A DNA stretch of 16,928 nucleotides. Source: RGIG1995 sp045645205 (GTDB taxonomy: Bacteria; Bacillota; Clostridia; Oscillospirales; CAG-272). The position numbers were made by a program, and so were the translations under genes. The notes below the pieces were generated by a model. That model was not told the DNA's origin and made no database searches. It saw only the letters and a list, made by a program, of their open reading frames with translations. Within the stretch, counting starts at the first letter, position 1; every line of letters begins with the position of its first letter. Location: positions 1 to 16,928 of the forward strand of contig JAZRIJ010000021.1 of NCBI GenBank assembly GCA_045645205.1, read 5' to 3'. Positions 5,842-14,326 of this stretch are shown one piece after another.

Positions 5842-6731
5842 TCTGTCGTTAACTCCTTCTCTGTCGAAATAAATTTATTCTTCCTCAGAATCTTGTCCTG
5901 TGTGTCAACATTTCCAAGTCTGATTATATTTGTCAGTATATTATATATACCTGTATCCGTATTGTCCATAAGCTCCAATGCTTTGTCGGCACATGACAGT
6001 ATATTTAAAAGTGAAGTGTTTATCAAATCGTATTGTTTTTTTGCTTCTTCGGCATTGCCGAACATAGCAAGGAGAGGGTTGTACTTATTATGTTCTTCGT
6101 CTTCGTCAATATCGTTAACAGCGTCGATTATGTATATCCACTTACCGATATTTCTGCCTATCTCGTAAACTGTTCTTTTGCGGCTGCCGTCGAGTCCTAT
6201 TGACAGTGCGTTTCCTAAAAGCGAGCCGAATACCTCGGCGGGCATATCCACCGAAGGTGTATTGTCTTTCTCAATTTCGGACAGTTTTTTCAGACTGATA
6301 TGCGCAAGCTCATCAAAGGCGCGTATATTCTCATTTTTGCAAGATTTTTTGCGAAGCCGTTTTATCTCAGGCAAGATAAGTTTGCATATAACGCTTTTTA
6401 TTCCGTCTCTGTCGTTTATCTTATCAACAAAATCGTGATAGAGCATTATAACACCGATATCTGCCGATATATCAAGAGCATTATTGATGTCCATCATAGT
6501 TTTCTTTTTGGTTGGATGGGCAATACATCTTCTTTGTGAAAAGGTTACTTTTTCGGACAGGGCATAGAGCCTTAAAAGAACCATAAATACAAAATCGTAG
6601 CTGAGCGACATTTTGTATATATACGAATATCTCTTGCCCATAACGCGACAAAGACCGCAGTATGCGCTTTTGTAAAGCTCGTATTCTTTTACTTTTAGCT
6701 CGTTTTTTTGGGGTTTTACGTATCCAAACAT
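5838..6731 (-). CDS. DUF5685-type protein
   Basis: The 297-residue product opens MFGYVKPQKNELKVKEYELY and then YCGLCR (24-29), matching my memory of the DUF5685 family in Clostridia. Two acidic clusters stand out in a helical background: HDFVDKINDRD (99-109) and IIDAVNDIDEDEEHNKYNPL (201-220). Their spacing recalls the Asp-rich metal sites of all-helical isoprenoid synthases, but no enzymatic activity is established to my knowledge. Two Cys (25, 28) may bind metal. It shares ATGA with the downstream J-domain gene, so the two are translationally coupled and probably act together. Function is unknown. Confidence 0.8.
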   Translation of the reverse strand: MFGYVKPQKNELKVKEYELYKSAYCGLCRVMGKRYSYIYKMSLSYDFVFMVLLRLYALSEKVTFSQRRCIAHPTKKKTMMDINNALDISADIGVIMLYHDFVDKINDRDGIKSVICKLILPEIKRLRKKSCKNENIRAFDELAHISLKKLSEIEKDNTPSVDMPAEVFGSLLGNALSIGLDGSRKRTVYEIGRNIGKWIYIIDAVNDIDEDEEHNKYNPLLAMFGNAEEAKKQYDLINTSLLNILSCADKALELMDNTDTGIYNILTNIIRLGNVDTQDKILRKNKFISTEKELTTE

Positions 6732-6746
6732 ATCATCAATCCAACT

Positions 6747-7271
6747 TTAAGTGTTTTTTATAACAGTCCTTATTATGTAATCGCTTATGTAATTTGATAT
6801 ATTATAACATTCTCTTAGCATTTCAAACAGTGTATGCTCGGTTATAAGACCAAACGAATTATACTTGTTTTGAAACATAGGTTCAATATAAGCTTCATTT
6901 TTCCATAAAACAGCTTCAACGTTTTTGGGGAACCCATTTTTGAAAAATTCCCTTATTTTTTTAAAAGACAGCATTACAGGCTCAATATTTGCAGTTAAAT
7001 CTTTGTTTGGGTAATATCTGTATTTATAATCGGCAAGACGGCACAATGATATATTCAGTCTGTGCAGAATGAGGGTGAGCTGTGTTATGTCTTCACGGTC
7101 TATAGGGGTTATAAACTGCTTTTCAATGAATACAAGACATTTGTTCCTTGTTTCTTCGGAACTTTTTATTAGTTTTTGGCAATCGCAATATTTACCGCTC
7201 CTTATCATTTCACAAACCGACAACGCATTTTCTGCAAGAGATGCAAGATGCATACAGCAGTTGTTTTTCAT
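6747..7271 (-). CDS. DUF47/PhoU-like helical protein with degenerate metal-binding motifs
   Basis: The all-helical 174-residue product contains FIEKQFITPIDREDITQL (48-65), the signature of DUF47 proteins, PhoU relatives often paired with Pit-type phosphate permeases. The acidic metal-binding positions around this core are not conserved: the expected 'EHEAD' region reads SSEETRNKC (37-45), and the 'LDD' after the signature reads LHR (69-71). The length is shorter than the roughly 205 residues usual for the family. No phosphate permease gene is adjacent. GGAG sits about 6 nt before the ATG. The gene is first in a four-gene minus-strand operon, 15 nt before the DUF5685-type gene. A role in phosphate transport is therefore doubtful; a structural or regulatory role is possible. 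Confidence 0.7.
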   Translation of the reverse strand: MKNNCCMHLASLAENALSVCEMIRSGKYCDCQKLIKSSEETRNKCLVFIEKQFITPIDREDITQLTLILHRLNISLCRLADYKYRYYPNKDLTANIEPVMLSFKKIREFFKNGFPKNVEAVLWKNEAYIEPMFQNKYNSFGLITEHTLFEMLRECYNISNYISDYIIRTVIKNT

Positions 7272-7297
7272 ATTTGCTCCGTTTCATTCTATGCCTT

Positions 7298-7333
7298 GAT
7301 AACAGTATAACACAATACCTGTTATCATTACAA
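7298..7333 (-). promoter_or_regulatory. Promoter of the four-gene operon with an overlapping inverted repeat
   Basis: On the minus strand TTGTAA (7328-7333) and TATACT (7304-7309) are separated by 18 nt and fit a moderate sigma-A promoter. A perfect 8-bp inverted repeat, GATAACAG (7298-7305) and CTGTTATC (7319-7326), lies over the -10 and spacer with 13 nt between arms. It is well placed for a repressor. Confidence 0.5.
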
Positions 7334-7434
7334 CATATAATTTCAAAATATTTTATGAATAATTATATGTTTTTATTAAGATATTATAACATTTTTAAAG
7401 TGTAAATTTTTGAGAAACTTTAGCGCTATGATTG

Positions 7435-7463
7435 TTGACAAACAGTACTGTATAAGGTATAAT
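7435..7463 (+). promoter_or_regulatory. Near-consensus sigma-A promoter of the yicC-rsmB operon
   Basis: TTGACA (7435-7440) and TATAAT (7458-7463) are both perfect consensus hexamers with the ideal 17-nt spacer. The spacer contains a perfect 10-bp palindrome ACAGTACTGT (7442-7451). The transcript would begin near 7470, about 33 nt before yicC. Strong constitutive expression is expected unless a factor binds the palindrome. Confidence 0.85.
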
Positions 7464-7502
7464 ATATGATAACTATTTTTATAGGCGAAAGGTGAGACTT
7501 CA

Positions 7503-8390
7503 ATGATAAGAAGTATGACCGCCTACGGCAGAGCAACGGCTTCTGTCGAGGGCAAGGAAATTACGGCTGAAATAAAATCTGTCAATTCCAGATTTTTGGA
7601 TTGTAATATAAAAATCTCAAGAATGTACAGCTTTCTTGAAGACCGTGTTCGTGAGTATATTCAGAGCCGAGGTATCAAGCGCGGTAAGCTTGACCTTTAT
7701 ATTGGCGTTGACGTTGTTGAAAAAGTTGGAATAGAGCTTAAGCTTGATGAGGCATATACCGAAAGCTACATCAAGGCGTTGACTGAGCTTCGGGACAAAT
7801 TTGGACTGAAAGATGATATATCCGTTATGGCTGTTGCCCAAAACAGAGAGATATTTAACGTTCTTAAGCCCGATGAAGATATGGAAAAAGATTGGCTTAT
7901 AATCAAGCCTGTGCTTGATGACGCTATTGATATGTTTATTGCCCAGAGAGAGCGTGAAGGAGAGAAGCTCAAGGCTGATCTTTTGATAAAAAAGGCAAAC
8001 CTTATGGAAATGGCAGACATAATAGAAAAAATGTCAGCTGAATGTATTGCTTCATATGCCGAAAAGCTCGAAAATCGTTTAAAAACGGTGCTTGAAAAGC
8101 ATAATATAGAAATAGATTCTTCAAGGATACTTACCGAGTGCGCGATATTTGCAGACAAGGTTGCCGTTGACGAGGAGGTTGTGAGACTACGCAGCCACTT
8201 TGACGAGTTTGACAAGATACTTGAAGCAGGGGGGGCAGTCGGAAAAAATATGGACTATCTGCTTCAGGAAATGAACAGAGAGGTCAACACTACAGGCTCG
8301 AAGGCAAACGATGCTGACATGGCCCATCTTGTCGTAAATATGAAAAGTGAGCTTGAGAAGATCAGAGAACAGATTCAAAATCTTGAATGA
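7503..8390 (+). CDS. yicC: YicC/YloC-family endoribonuclease
   Basis: The 295-residue product begins MIRSMTAYGRA, the family's hallmark N terminus, and has EIKSVNSRFLDCNIK (24-38), also diagnostic. The C-terminal half contains HFDEFDKIL and ends with QEMNREVNTTGSKANDADMAHLVVNMKSELEKIREQIQNLE, the most conserved block of the family. E. coli YicC has been described as an endoribonuclease acting on small RNA; the role in Clostridia is inferred from that. Length agrees with the family (about 290). AAAGGTGAG (7488-7496) precedes the ATG with good spacing. It opens the operon, next to remA and gmk as in Bacillus (yloC). Confidence 0.93.
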   Translation: MIRSMTAYGRATASVEGKEITAEIKSVNSRFLDCNIKISRMYSFLEDRVREYIQSRGIKRGKLDLYIGVDVVEKVGIELKLDEAYTESYIKALTELRDKFGLKDDISVMAVAQNREIFNVLKPDEDMEKDWLIIKPVLDDAIDMFIAQREREGEKLKADLLIKKANLMEMADIIEKMSAECIASYAEKLENRLKTVLEKHNIEIDSSRILTECAIFADKVAVDEEVVRLRSHFDEFDKILEAGGAVGKNMDYLLQEMNREVNTTGSKANDADMAHLVVNMKSELEKIREQIQNLE

Positions 8391-8398
8391 GGTAAATT

Positions 8399-8668
8399 AT
8401 GCTATTTATCAATATTGGCTTTGGAAATATGGTCGCTTCAAACAGAGTTGTTGCCATATCAAGTCCTGAGTCGTCGCCCATAAAGCGTCTTGTACAGGAT
8501 GCCAAGGAAGAGGGCAGAGTAATTGACGTTTCTTGCGGACACAAAACAAAATCGGTAATTATTACCGACAGTGAACATGTTATTTTGTCTGCGTTGCCCA
8601 CAGAGAGAATAACCGACAGACTTAATGGTCTTGCAGACAACAATTCTTTTGATGAAGATGTATTATAA
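8399..8668 (+). CDS. remA: RemA-family DNA-binding regulator
   Basis: The 89-residue product starts MLFINIGFGNMVASNRVVAI and contains SSPESSPIKRLVQDAKEEGRVIDVS, HKTKSVIITDSEHVILSALPTERITDRL, matching the RemA (DUF370) family over its full length. In B. subtilis RemA binds DNA as a ring-shaped oligomer and activates biofilm-matrix and osmoprotection genes. Clostridia members are mostly unstudied, so the regulon here is unknown. GAGGT at 8389-8393 overlaps the yicC stop and sits 5 nt before the ATG, so it decides the start. Its place between yicC and gmk is the same as in Bacillus. Confidence 0.92.
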   Translation: MLFINIGFGNMVASNRVVAISSPESSPIKRLVQDAKEEGRVIDVSCGHKTKSVIITDSEHVILSALPTERITDRLNGLADNNSFDEDVL

Positions 8669-8697
8669 CTATTATATATTGTAAAAGGGTATATAAA

Positions 8698-9306
8698 ATG
8701 GACAACAAGAATATGCTTATTGTTGTTTCCGGTCCTGCAGGCTCGGGAAAGGGAACAGTTCTAAAGGAAGTAATGGAGATATCCGATGATTTTGCATATT
8801 CGGTATCGGCTACTACAAGGCAACCGAGACCGGGTGAACAAAATGGTGTAAATTACTTTTTTGTAACAAGAGAAGAATTTGAAGAAAACATAAAAAACGA
8901 TGCATTGATTGAATATACCGAGTACTGCGGAAATTATTATGGCACACTAAGCAGTAGGGTTCAGGAAATGCTGAAAGAAAAAAATGTTATTCTTGAAATA
9001 GAGGTAGAGGGAGCTATGAATGTAAAGAAAAAGTTTCCCGATGCTATATTGATATTGTTGCTTCCCCCAGATTTCAAAACGCTTGAAAAACGGCTTCGCG
9101 GCAGGGGAACTGAGACAGATGAGATTATCAAAGCAAGGCTTGAACAGTCGAAAAATGAATTGGCTTGCTTTGAGCAGTACGACTATGTCGTTTTAAATAT
9201 GAATGAAGGGGCGCATGACGCTGCTTTAGATATAATAAACATTACAAAATCAGAAATAAAACGCACATCGAGGCGTTTGGAAGTGAAGGAAAAGTTTTAT
9301 GAATGA
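8698..9306 (+). CDS. gmk: Guanylate kinase
   Basis: The 202-residue product phosphorylates GMP to GDP with ATP, an essential step of guanine nucleotide supply. The P-loop is GPAGSGKGT (12-20). The GMP-binding segment SVSATTRQPRPGEQNGVNYFF follows, with the conserved S-TR-PR-GE-G--Y pattern. EYTEYCGNYYGTL and ILEIEVEGAMNVKKKFPDA are the expected lid-side and core motifs, and RLRGRGTETDEIIKARL is the usual Arg-rich segment. Length is normal (about 200). AAAAGGG (8683-8689) precedes the ATG. The stop overlaps the rpoZ start by 8 nt. Confidence 0.96.
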   Translation: MDNKNMLIVVSGPAGSGKGTVLKEVMEISDDFAYSVSATTRQPRPGEQNGVNYFFVTREEFEENIKNDALIEYTEYCGNYYGTLSSRVQEMLKEKNVILEIEVEGAMNVKKKFPDAILILLLPPDFKTLEKRLRGRGTETDEIIKARLEQSKNELACFEQYDYVVLNMNEGAHDAALDIINITKSEIKRTSRRLEVKEKFYE

Positions 9307-9601
9307 GAAATACACAAGCATGATTTCACCCACACTTGAGGATTTGCAGGAAGAGGGCAAGTACAATCGTTATGAGCTTGTTATTGCAACAGCAAAATGC
9401 GCAAGAATAGTTACAGATGAATATGTTGCGCAGCGCGAATATGCAGAAAGACTTGTTGCAAACAAGGAGACTGATAAGAGCATTTCCGCGCTTATCAACC
9501 GTGAATACCGTGATGAAAAGGCGGTCAGAACTGCAATTAATCGTTTGCACAAAAAAGAATACGAGATCGTAGAGAAATCTTTGGGCAAAAATATTGACTA
9601 A
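9299..9601 (+). CDS. rpoZ: RNA polymerase omega subunit
   Basis: The 100-residue product carries NRYELVIATAKCARIV (24-39), the conserved omega segment that cradles the beta-prime C terminus and aids polymerase assembly. A second conserved stretch, KSISALINREYRDEKAV, follows at about 60-76. The C-terminal part is charged and helical. The start overlaps gmk by 8 nt (ATGAATGA), with AAGGAAAAG just upstream, so translation is coupled. The gmk-rpoZ order is conserved across most Bacillota. Confidence 0.92.
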   Translation: MNEKYTSMISPTLEDLQEEGKYNRYELVIATAKCARIVTDEYVAQREYAERLVANKETDKSISALINREYRDEKAVRTAINRLHKKEYEIVEKSLGKNID

Positions 9602-9640
9602 AAGCTTTTTTACAGTCAAAGAAAATGGGGGTGTGTCTGA

Positions 9641-12151
9641 ATGAATGGCCTGTTTGCGCGGGTGCATGTTTTGGATGCACCTTACTTTATTGACTGGAAA
9701 TATGATTATCATATTCCCAAAGAGCTTGCAAATAAAGTTAAGATAGGCTCGGTGGTCAGTGTTCCTTTTGGCAAGGGAAATAAGAATATGTATGCTGTTG
9801 TTTTCGACATAACGGATACCACCGATTTTAACGGGGTCAAGTCTGTTCTTGATATAATTCCTGATGTATTTCTGAACGACGAGCTTTTGAAGCTTTGCGT
9901 ATTTTTAAAGGACAGAACATTTTGTACTATAGGTGATGCGGTTAAGAGCGCTGTTCCCGTATCTGCATTCGGCAAGATGTACACGGTTTACAGCCTGTCT
10001 GACGGTATTGATTTTGAGAGCTTTGGAGAAAATGCAAGGGAGATCTGCCTTTATCTTAAGCAAAATCCCAGATCGAGATATAACACCCTTAAAACAAAGT
10101 TTGGTGAGCAGATAGACCGCGCTTTGCGGGATATGTCTTCAAGAGGAATAATTATAAAGGATGTAATGTTCCGCGAGGGCAGTAAAAAAATTGAAAAGTA
10201 TATTACACTTGCTCTCAGTCAAAATGATGTAGATGACTGTCTTTTGGGCAGAGGTGAGTACAAGCTTCGGGGAGACAAGCTGAAAAGCGTTGTATCAGTA
10301 TTGAACGAAAACGGTGGAAAACTGTCCGAAGCGGAGCTTAAAGGCTTGACGGGGGCGGGAAACGTTCAGTTTAAGTCTTTGGTTGAAAAGGGTATAATAG
10401 ATATTGAAGAGGTTGACGTTTTTCGTAATCCGTATTCACATAAGATTGCAGACAAAAATGATAACATTCTTACCCCCCATCAGCTTTGCGCATACAACAA
10501 AATATCAGAGCTTTATCAAACGGGCGAACCGAAAGCTGTTTTGCTTCACGGGATAACGGGAAGCGGAAAAACAAGGGTTATAAAGTCGGTTATTGACGAG
10601 GTTATAGGGTCGGGCAGGCAGGCTATTGTGCTTGTGCCCGAAATATCACTTACCCCTCAGACAGTTGGGCTTTTCAAAAGCTTTTACGATGACAGAATAG
10701 CAGTTATCCATTCGTCTCTGTCAAACGGGGAGCGTTTTGACGCCTGGAGAAGAATAAAATTGGGCGAGGTGGATGTTTGCATAGGTACGCGCTCGGCTAT
10801 ATTCGCTCCTTTTAAGAGATTGGGGCTTATTGTTATTGACGAGGAACAGGAGCATACCTATAAGTCTGATATGTCCCCTCGGTATCATGCAAGGGATATT
10901 GCAAGATTTAGAGCGGGATATAATAAGGCTTTGATGCTTCTTGCGTCGGCGACTCCTTCACTTGAAAGCTATTATAAGGCAGAGACGGGTGCATATACTT
11001 TAGTTGAGCTTAACGAGAGATACGGCAATGCTGTCTTGCCGTCTACAAAAATATCAGACTTGCGTATTGATCTTGCGAAAACATCGGGGCTTTCGGTCAT
11101 AGGTGAAACCTTATACCGTTCAATGAGCGAGTCTTTGAGTAAAAAAGAGCAGGTCATACTGTTTATAAACAGACGGGGATACAATAATTTTGTCTCCTGC
11201 GTTATGTGTGGAAAGGCAATAACCTGTTCTCATTGCAGTGTCTCTATGACATTTCATTCTCCGGGAAGAGTATATCCCGAAGATGGAGAAAATGCGATGC
11301 AAGCAAGGGTCAAAAACGGATGGCTTACCTGCCATTATTGCGGCTCACGAATGAAAGTTCCAAAGGTTTGTCCCGAATGCGGCAGCGAGCATATACAGCA
11401 TTTGGGTTTTGGTACGCAAAAGGTTGAAGAAGAGCTGAAATTGCTTTTCCCTGAGAAAAAGGTAATGCGTATGGATGCCGATACAACCTCAACAAAATTT
11501 GCTTTTGACACTATGCTTGACCGTTTCAGACAGGGTGAGGCTGATATACTTATCGGCACTCAGATGGTAACCAAGGGACACGATTTTCCCAACGTAACCT
11601 GTGTGGGCGTTATTCTTGCCGATGCGTCTCTCTATCTTGACGATTACAGGGCAAATGAGAGAACATTTGATTTAATAACTCAGGTTACGGGCAGAGCTGG
11701 ACGAAGCGACAAAAAAGGATGCGCCGTTATACAGACATACAACCCCGAGCATCAGATACTCAAATATGCATCACAGCAGAATTACATTGATTTTTATAAA
11801 AATGAAATATTGCTTCGTAAATCTTATGTTTTTCCGCCGTATTGCGATATGCTTCTTATAACCCTTACGTCATTTTCGGAAAACGAGCTGCTTAAGGCTT
11901 GTGTGCATCTTACTTCGGCTATTAAGGATATGGCAGACAAGGAGGACAAAAACAGTCTTGCTTTAAATGTCTACGGACCGCTTGAAGCATCTGTTTATAA
12001 GGTGAACGAAAAGTACCGAATGCAGTTTGTTATTAAGTGTAAGAATAATAGCATGACACGTGTGTTATTTGCTAAGATATATGCTATGTGTGAAAAGAGC
12101 TTTGGAAATAAAATACAGATAACTTTTGATATGAATCCAAATAATATATAG
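9641..12151 (+). CDS. priA: Primosomal replication restart helicase PriA
   Basis: The 836-residue product is a DEAH-like superfamily 2 helicase that reloads the replisome at stalled forks. An N-terminal DNA-binding region (1-105) precedes the helicase core with Walker A GITGSGKT (304-311), VIDEEQEHTYK (398-408), SATPS (436-440), NRRGY (510-514) and GTQMVTKGHDFPNV (639-652). QVTGRAGRSDKKG (681-693) is the arginine-finger motif. Eight zinc-ligand Cys occur at 520, 523, 529, 532, 564, 567, 577 and 580. The loop between Cys532 and Cys564 is about 17 residues longer than in B. subtilis as I remember it. GGGGGTG precedes the ATG. In Bacillus coaBC lies between rpoZ and priA; here only 39 nt separate them. 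Confidence 0.95.
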   Translation: MNGLFARVHVLDAPYFIDWKYDYHIPKELANKVKIGSVVSVPFGKGNKNMYAVVFDITDTTDFNGVKSVLDIIPDVFLNDELLKLCVFLKDRTFCTIGDAVKSAVPVSAFGKMYTVYSLSDGIDFESFGENAREICLYLKQNPRSRYNTLKTKFGEQIDRALRDMSSRGIIIKDVMFREGSKKIEKYITLALSQNDVDDCLLGRGEYKLRGDKLKSVVSVLNENGGKLSEAELKGLTGAGNVQFKSLVEKGIIDIEEVDVFRNPYSHKIADKNDNILTPHQLCAYNKISELYQTGEPKAVLLHGITGSGKTRVIKSVIDEVIGSGRQAIVLVPEISLTPQTVGLFKSFYDDRIAVIHSSLSNGERFDAWRRIKLGEVDVCIGTRSAIFAPFKRLGLIVIDEEQEHTYKSDMSPRYHARDIARFRAGYNKALMLLASATPSLESYYKAETGAYTLVELNERYGNAVLPSTKISDLRIDLAKTSGLSVIGETLYRSMSESLSKKEQVILFINRRGYNNFVSCVMCGKAITCSHCSVSMTFHSPGRVYPEDGENAMQARVKNGWLTCHYCGSRMKVPKVCPECGSEHIQHLGFGTQKVEEELKLLFPEKKVMRMDADTTSTKFAFDTMLDRFRQGEADILIGTQMVTKGHDFPNVTCVGVILADASLYLDDYRANERTFDLITQVTGRAGRSDKKGCAVIQTYNPEHQILKYASQQNYIDFYKNEILLRKSYVFPPYCDMLLITLTSFSENELLKACVHLTSAIKDMADKEDKNSLALNVYGPLEASVYKVNEKYRMQFVIKCKNNSMTRVLFAKIYAMCEKSFGNKIQITFDMNPNNI

Positions 12152-12174
12152 GTTAAAAACAGGAGTAAAACATT

Positions 12175-12657
12175 ATGGCAGTTTTAAAAATAGTAAAGGT
12201 TGGAGACGAGCTTCTTCGTAAAAAGAGCCGTCCTGTTACAGAAATAACTCCCAGAATAATTCAGTTGCTTGATGATATGAAGGATACACTTCATGAGGCG
12301 AACGGATGCGGTCTTGCGGCAGTACAGGTAGGTGTTCTTCGTAGAATCGTACTTGTGGAAACAGAACCGGGACAGCTTATTGAGATGATAAATCCCGAAA
12401 TAATTGCAAAAGAAGGTAAGCAGGAAGAGCTTGAGGGGTGTCTGTCTGTTCCCGGTAAATACGGAATAACAACCAGACCTATGACTGTTACGGTCAGAGC
12501 TATGGACAGAAACGGTAATGTTTTTGAGGTTACAGGTACGGATCTTTCGGCGCGCGCTTTCTGCCACGAGCTTGACCACCTTGACGGAGTACTTTACATT
12601 GACCACGCAAAGATGCTTACCCAAGAAGAACTTGACGAACTTTACGAAGAGGAATAA
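12175..12657 (+). CDS. def: Peptide deformylase
   Basis: The 160-residue metalloenzyme removes the formyl group from the N-terminal Met of nascent proteins. The three family motifs are intact: GCGLAAVQVG (44-53), EGCLSVPG (87-94, with metal-ligand Cys89) and HELDHLDG (131-138, HExxH with His131, catalytic Glu132 and His135). The sequence is compact, as in type 1 enzymes, and ends in an acidic tail. AGGAG sits 9 nt before the ATG, which is 23 nt after priA. It is paired with fmt, which adds the same formyl group to initiator tRNA. Confidence 0.96.
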   Translation: MAVLKIVKVGDELLRKKSRPVTEITPRIIQLLDDMKDTLHEANGCGLAAVQVGVLRRIVLVETEPGQLIEMINPEIIAKEGKQEELEGCLSVPGKYGITTRPMTVTVRAMDRNGNVFEVTGTDLSARAFCHELDHLDGVLYIDHAKMLTQEELDELYEEE

Positions 12658-12668
12658 AGTATAAAAAT

Positions 12669-13607
12669 ATGAGAATATTATTTATGGGAACGCCGGATTT
12701 TGCAAAGATCTGCTTTGAATCCCTTTTGACTACCGAAAATGAAATAGTTGGTGTTGTTACACAGCCTGATAAGCCTAAGGGAAGAGGATACACCCTTATG
12801 CCTCCGCCTGTAAAGGTGAGCGCACAGGAGCATAATATATCTGTTTATCAGCCTGAAACACTTAAGGATGATACTTTTGCCCAGCTCCTTGACGAGCTTA
12901 ACCCTGAGCTTATTGTTGTTGTGGCATACGGAAAGATACTGCCGAAGAATGTCCTTGAATATCCAAAATACGGTTGCATAAATGTTCATGGTTCGCTTTT
13001 GCCAAAATACAGAGGCGCGGCGCCCATTCAGAGAGCATTGATTGACGGCGAGAAGACAACAGGGATTACAACAATGTATATGGAAGAGGGACTTGATACC
13101 GGCGATATGATTGAGATGTTTGAAATTGCCATTCGTCCCGAGGATAATTTTGAGACTTTGCACGACAAGCTTGCAGACCTTGGCGCATACGCATTGCTTT
13201 CAACTGTTAAGGTGATTGAAAGCGGTAATGTAAAGAGATATAAGCAGGATGACAGACTGTCTACCTATGCGAAGAAGATAGAAAAAACAGACTGTCTTCT
13301 TAATTTTGCAAAACCTACGGAGTCTGTACACAACCAGATAAGAGGTATGTCTCCCATTCCGCTGTCTTTTGCGTATCTTAACGGCAGAATGATAAAGTTT
13401 GTTTCCTCGTTTTTAACCGACAAAAAGACAAATAATACTCCCGGAACGGTTGTTTCACTTGAAAAAGGCAATATATATGTTGCGACATCAGACGGTGTTA
13501 TAGGCATTGATGGAGTACTTCCCGAGGGAAAGGGCAGAATGAAGGCGTCTGATTTTATAAACGGAAGAAAGATTTCCGAGGGTGATGTGTTTACACTTGA
13601 AAAATAA
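12669..13607 (+). CDS. fmt: Methionyl-tRNA formyltransferase
   Basis: The 312-residue enzyme transfers a formyl group from 10-formyl-tetrahydrofolate to Met on initiator tRNA. The N-terminal motif MRILFMGTPDFA and catalytic-loop segment NVHGSLLPKYRGAAPIQRA (105-123) are diagnostic. Catalytic residues by comparison with E. coli are Asn105, His107 and Asp143 (GLDTGDM). The C-terminal domain starting near 205 binds tRNA. It begins 11 nt after def with only a weak ribosome binding site, which suggests coupling to def translation. Confidence 0.96.
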   Translation: MRILFMGTPDFAKICFESLLTTENEIVGVVTQPDKPKGRGYTLMPPPVKVSAQEHNISVYQPETLKDDTFAQLLDELNPELIVVVAYGKILPKNVLEYPKYGCINVHGSLLPKYRGAAPIQRALIDGEKTTGITTMYMEEGLDTGDMIEMFEIAIRPEDNFETLHDKLADLGAYALLSTVKVIESGNVKRYKQDDRLSTYAKKIEKTDCLLNFAKPTESVHNQIRGMSPIPLSFAYLNGRMIKFVSSFLTDKKTNNTPGTVVSLEKGNIYVATSDGVIGIDGVLPEGKGRMKASDFINGRKISEGDVFTLEK

Positions 13608-13636
13608 ATATTATTTTTAGGAAAAGGTAAAAATGT

Positions 13637-14326
13637 ATGTATTTTGACTATACTTATTTGATATTTGTTGTTCCTGCTCTTGTTTTGGCGTTGTGGGCGC
13701 AGACAAGGGTGCAGTCCACATTTAAAAAATACAGCAAGGTTTTATCTGCAAGAAGAATGACAGGTCATGAGGCGGCAAGAAGAATACTTGATGCAAACGG
13801 TCTTTCAAATATTATGATAAATCGCGTTTCGGGTAACTTGACAGACCATTTTGACCCGAAAACCAATACGGTAAACTTGTCCGAAAGTGTATATGACAGT
13901 ACATCCGTTGCGGCTATAGGTGTTGCCGCTCACGAATCTGGGCATGCAATACAGCACGCTGTTGGGTATACTCCCATGAAGCTGCGCGCGGCTATTATAC
14001 CGGTAACCAATATCGGCTCAAGGCTTGCTATTCCCTTGGTGCTTATCGGCGTTATTCTCTCATTTTACGAGCTTGCATATATAGGCTGTATCTTTTATGC
14101 GACGGTGGCTGTTTTTCAGCTTGTAACCCTGCCTGTAGAGTTTAACGCAAGCAATCGTGCGCTGAATGCTCTTGAGAATACTGGTATACTTGGTTCAGGT
14201 GAAATAGAAGGCTCAAAAAAGGTACTCAGTGCGGCCGCTATAACATATGTTGCGGCATTGGCGACAGCATTGGCACAGCTTTTAAGACTGCTTGTTATAG
14301 TCGGAAACAGGAGAGGCAGAAGATAA
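13637..14326 (+). CDS. YugP-type membrane zinc metallopeptidase
   Basis: The 229-residue product belongs to the YugP (neutral zinc metallopeptidase, peptidase_M48-like) family. It opens with a membrane helix (about 5-20), has the zinc site HESGH at 99-103 (catalytic Glu100) and a likely third ligand Glu168 in LPVEFNASNRAL. Further helices lie at about 120-142, 145-165 and 200-222, so the active site faces the membrane region. Substrates are unknown. Two ATGs overlap; the one at 13633 hits a stop at once, and 13637 gives the full frame, with AAAAGG 9 nt upstream. In B. subtilis yugP is not at this locus; in many Clostridia it lies between fmt and rsmB as I recall. Probably membrane-protein quality control, by inference. 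Confidence 0.88.
   Translation: MYFDYTYLIFVVPALVLALWAQTRVQSTFKKYSKVLSARRMTGHEAARRILDANGLSNIMINRVSGNLTDHFDPKTNTVNLSESVYDSTSVAAIGVAAHESGHAIQHAVGYTPMKLRAAIIPVTNIGSRLAIPLVLIGVILSFYELAYIGCIFYATVAVFQLVTLPVEFNASNRALNALENTGILGSGEIEGSKKVLSAAAITYVAALATALAQLLRLLVIVGNRRGRR

Noticed and set aside
9326..9712. Minus-strand 128-codon frame across rpoZ and the start of priA
   Set aside because: It lies antisense to two clear housekeeping genes, crosses their boundary and resembles no family I recognise.
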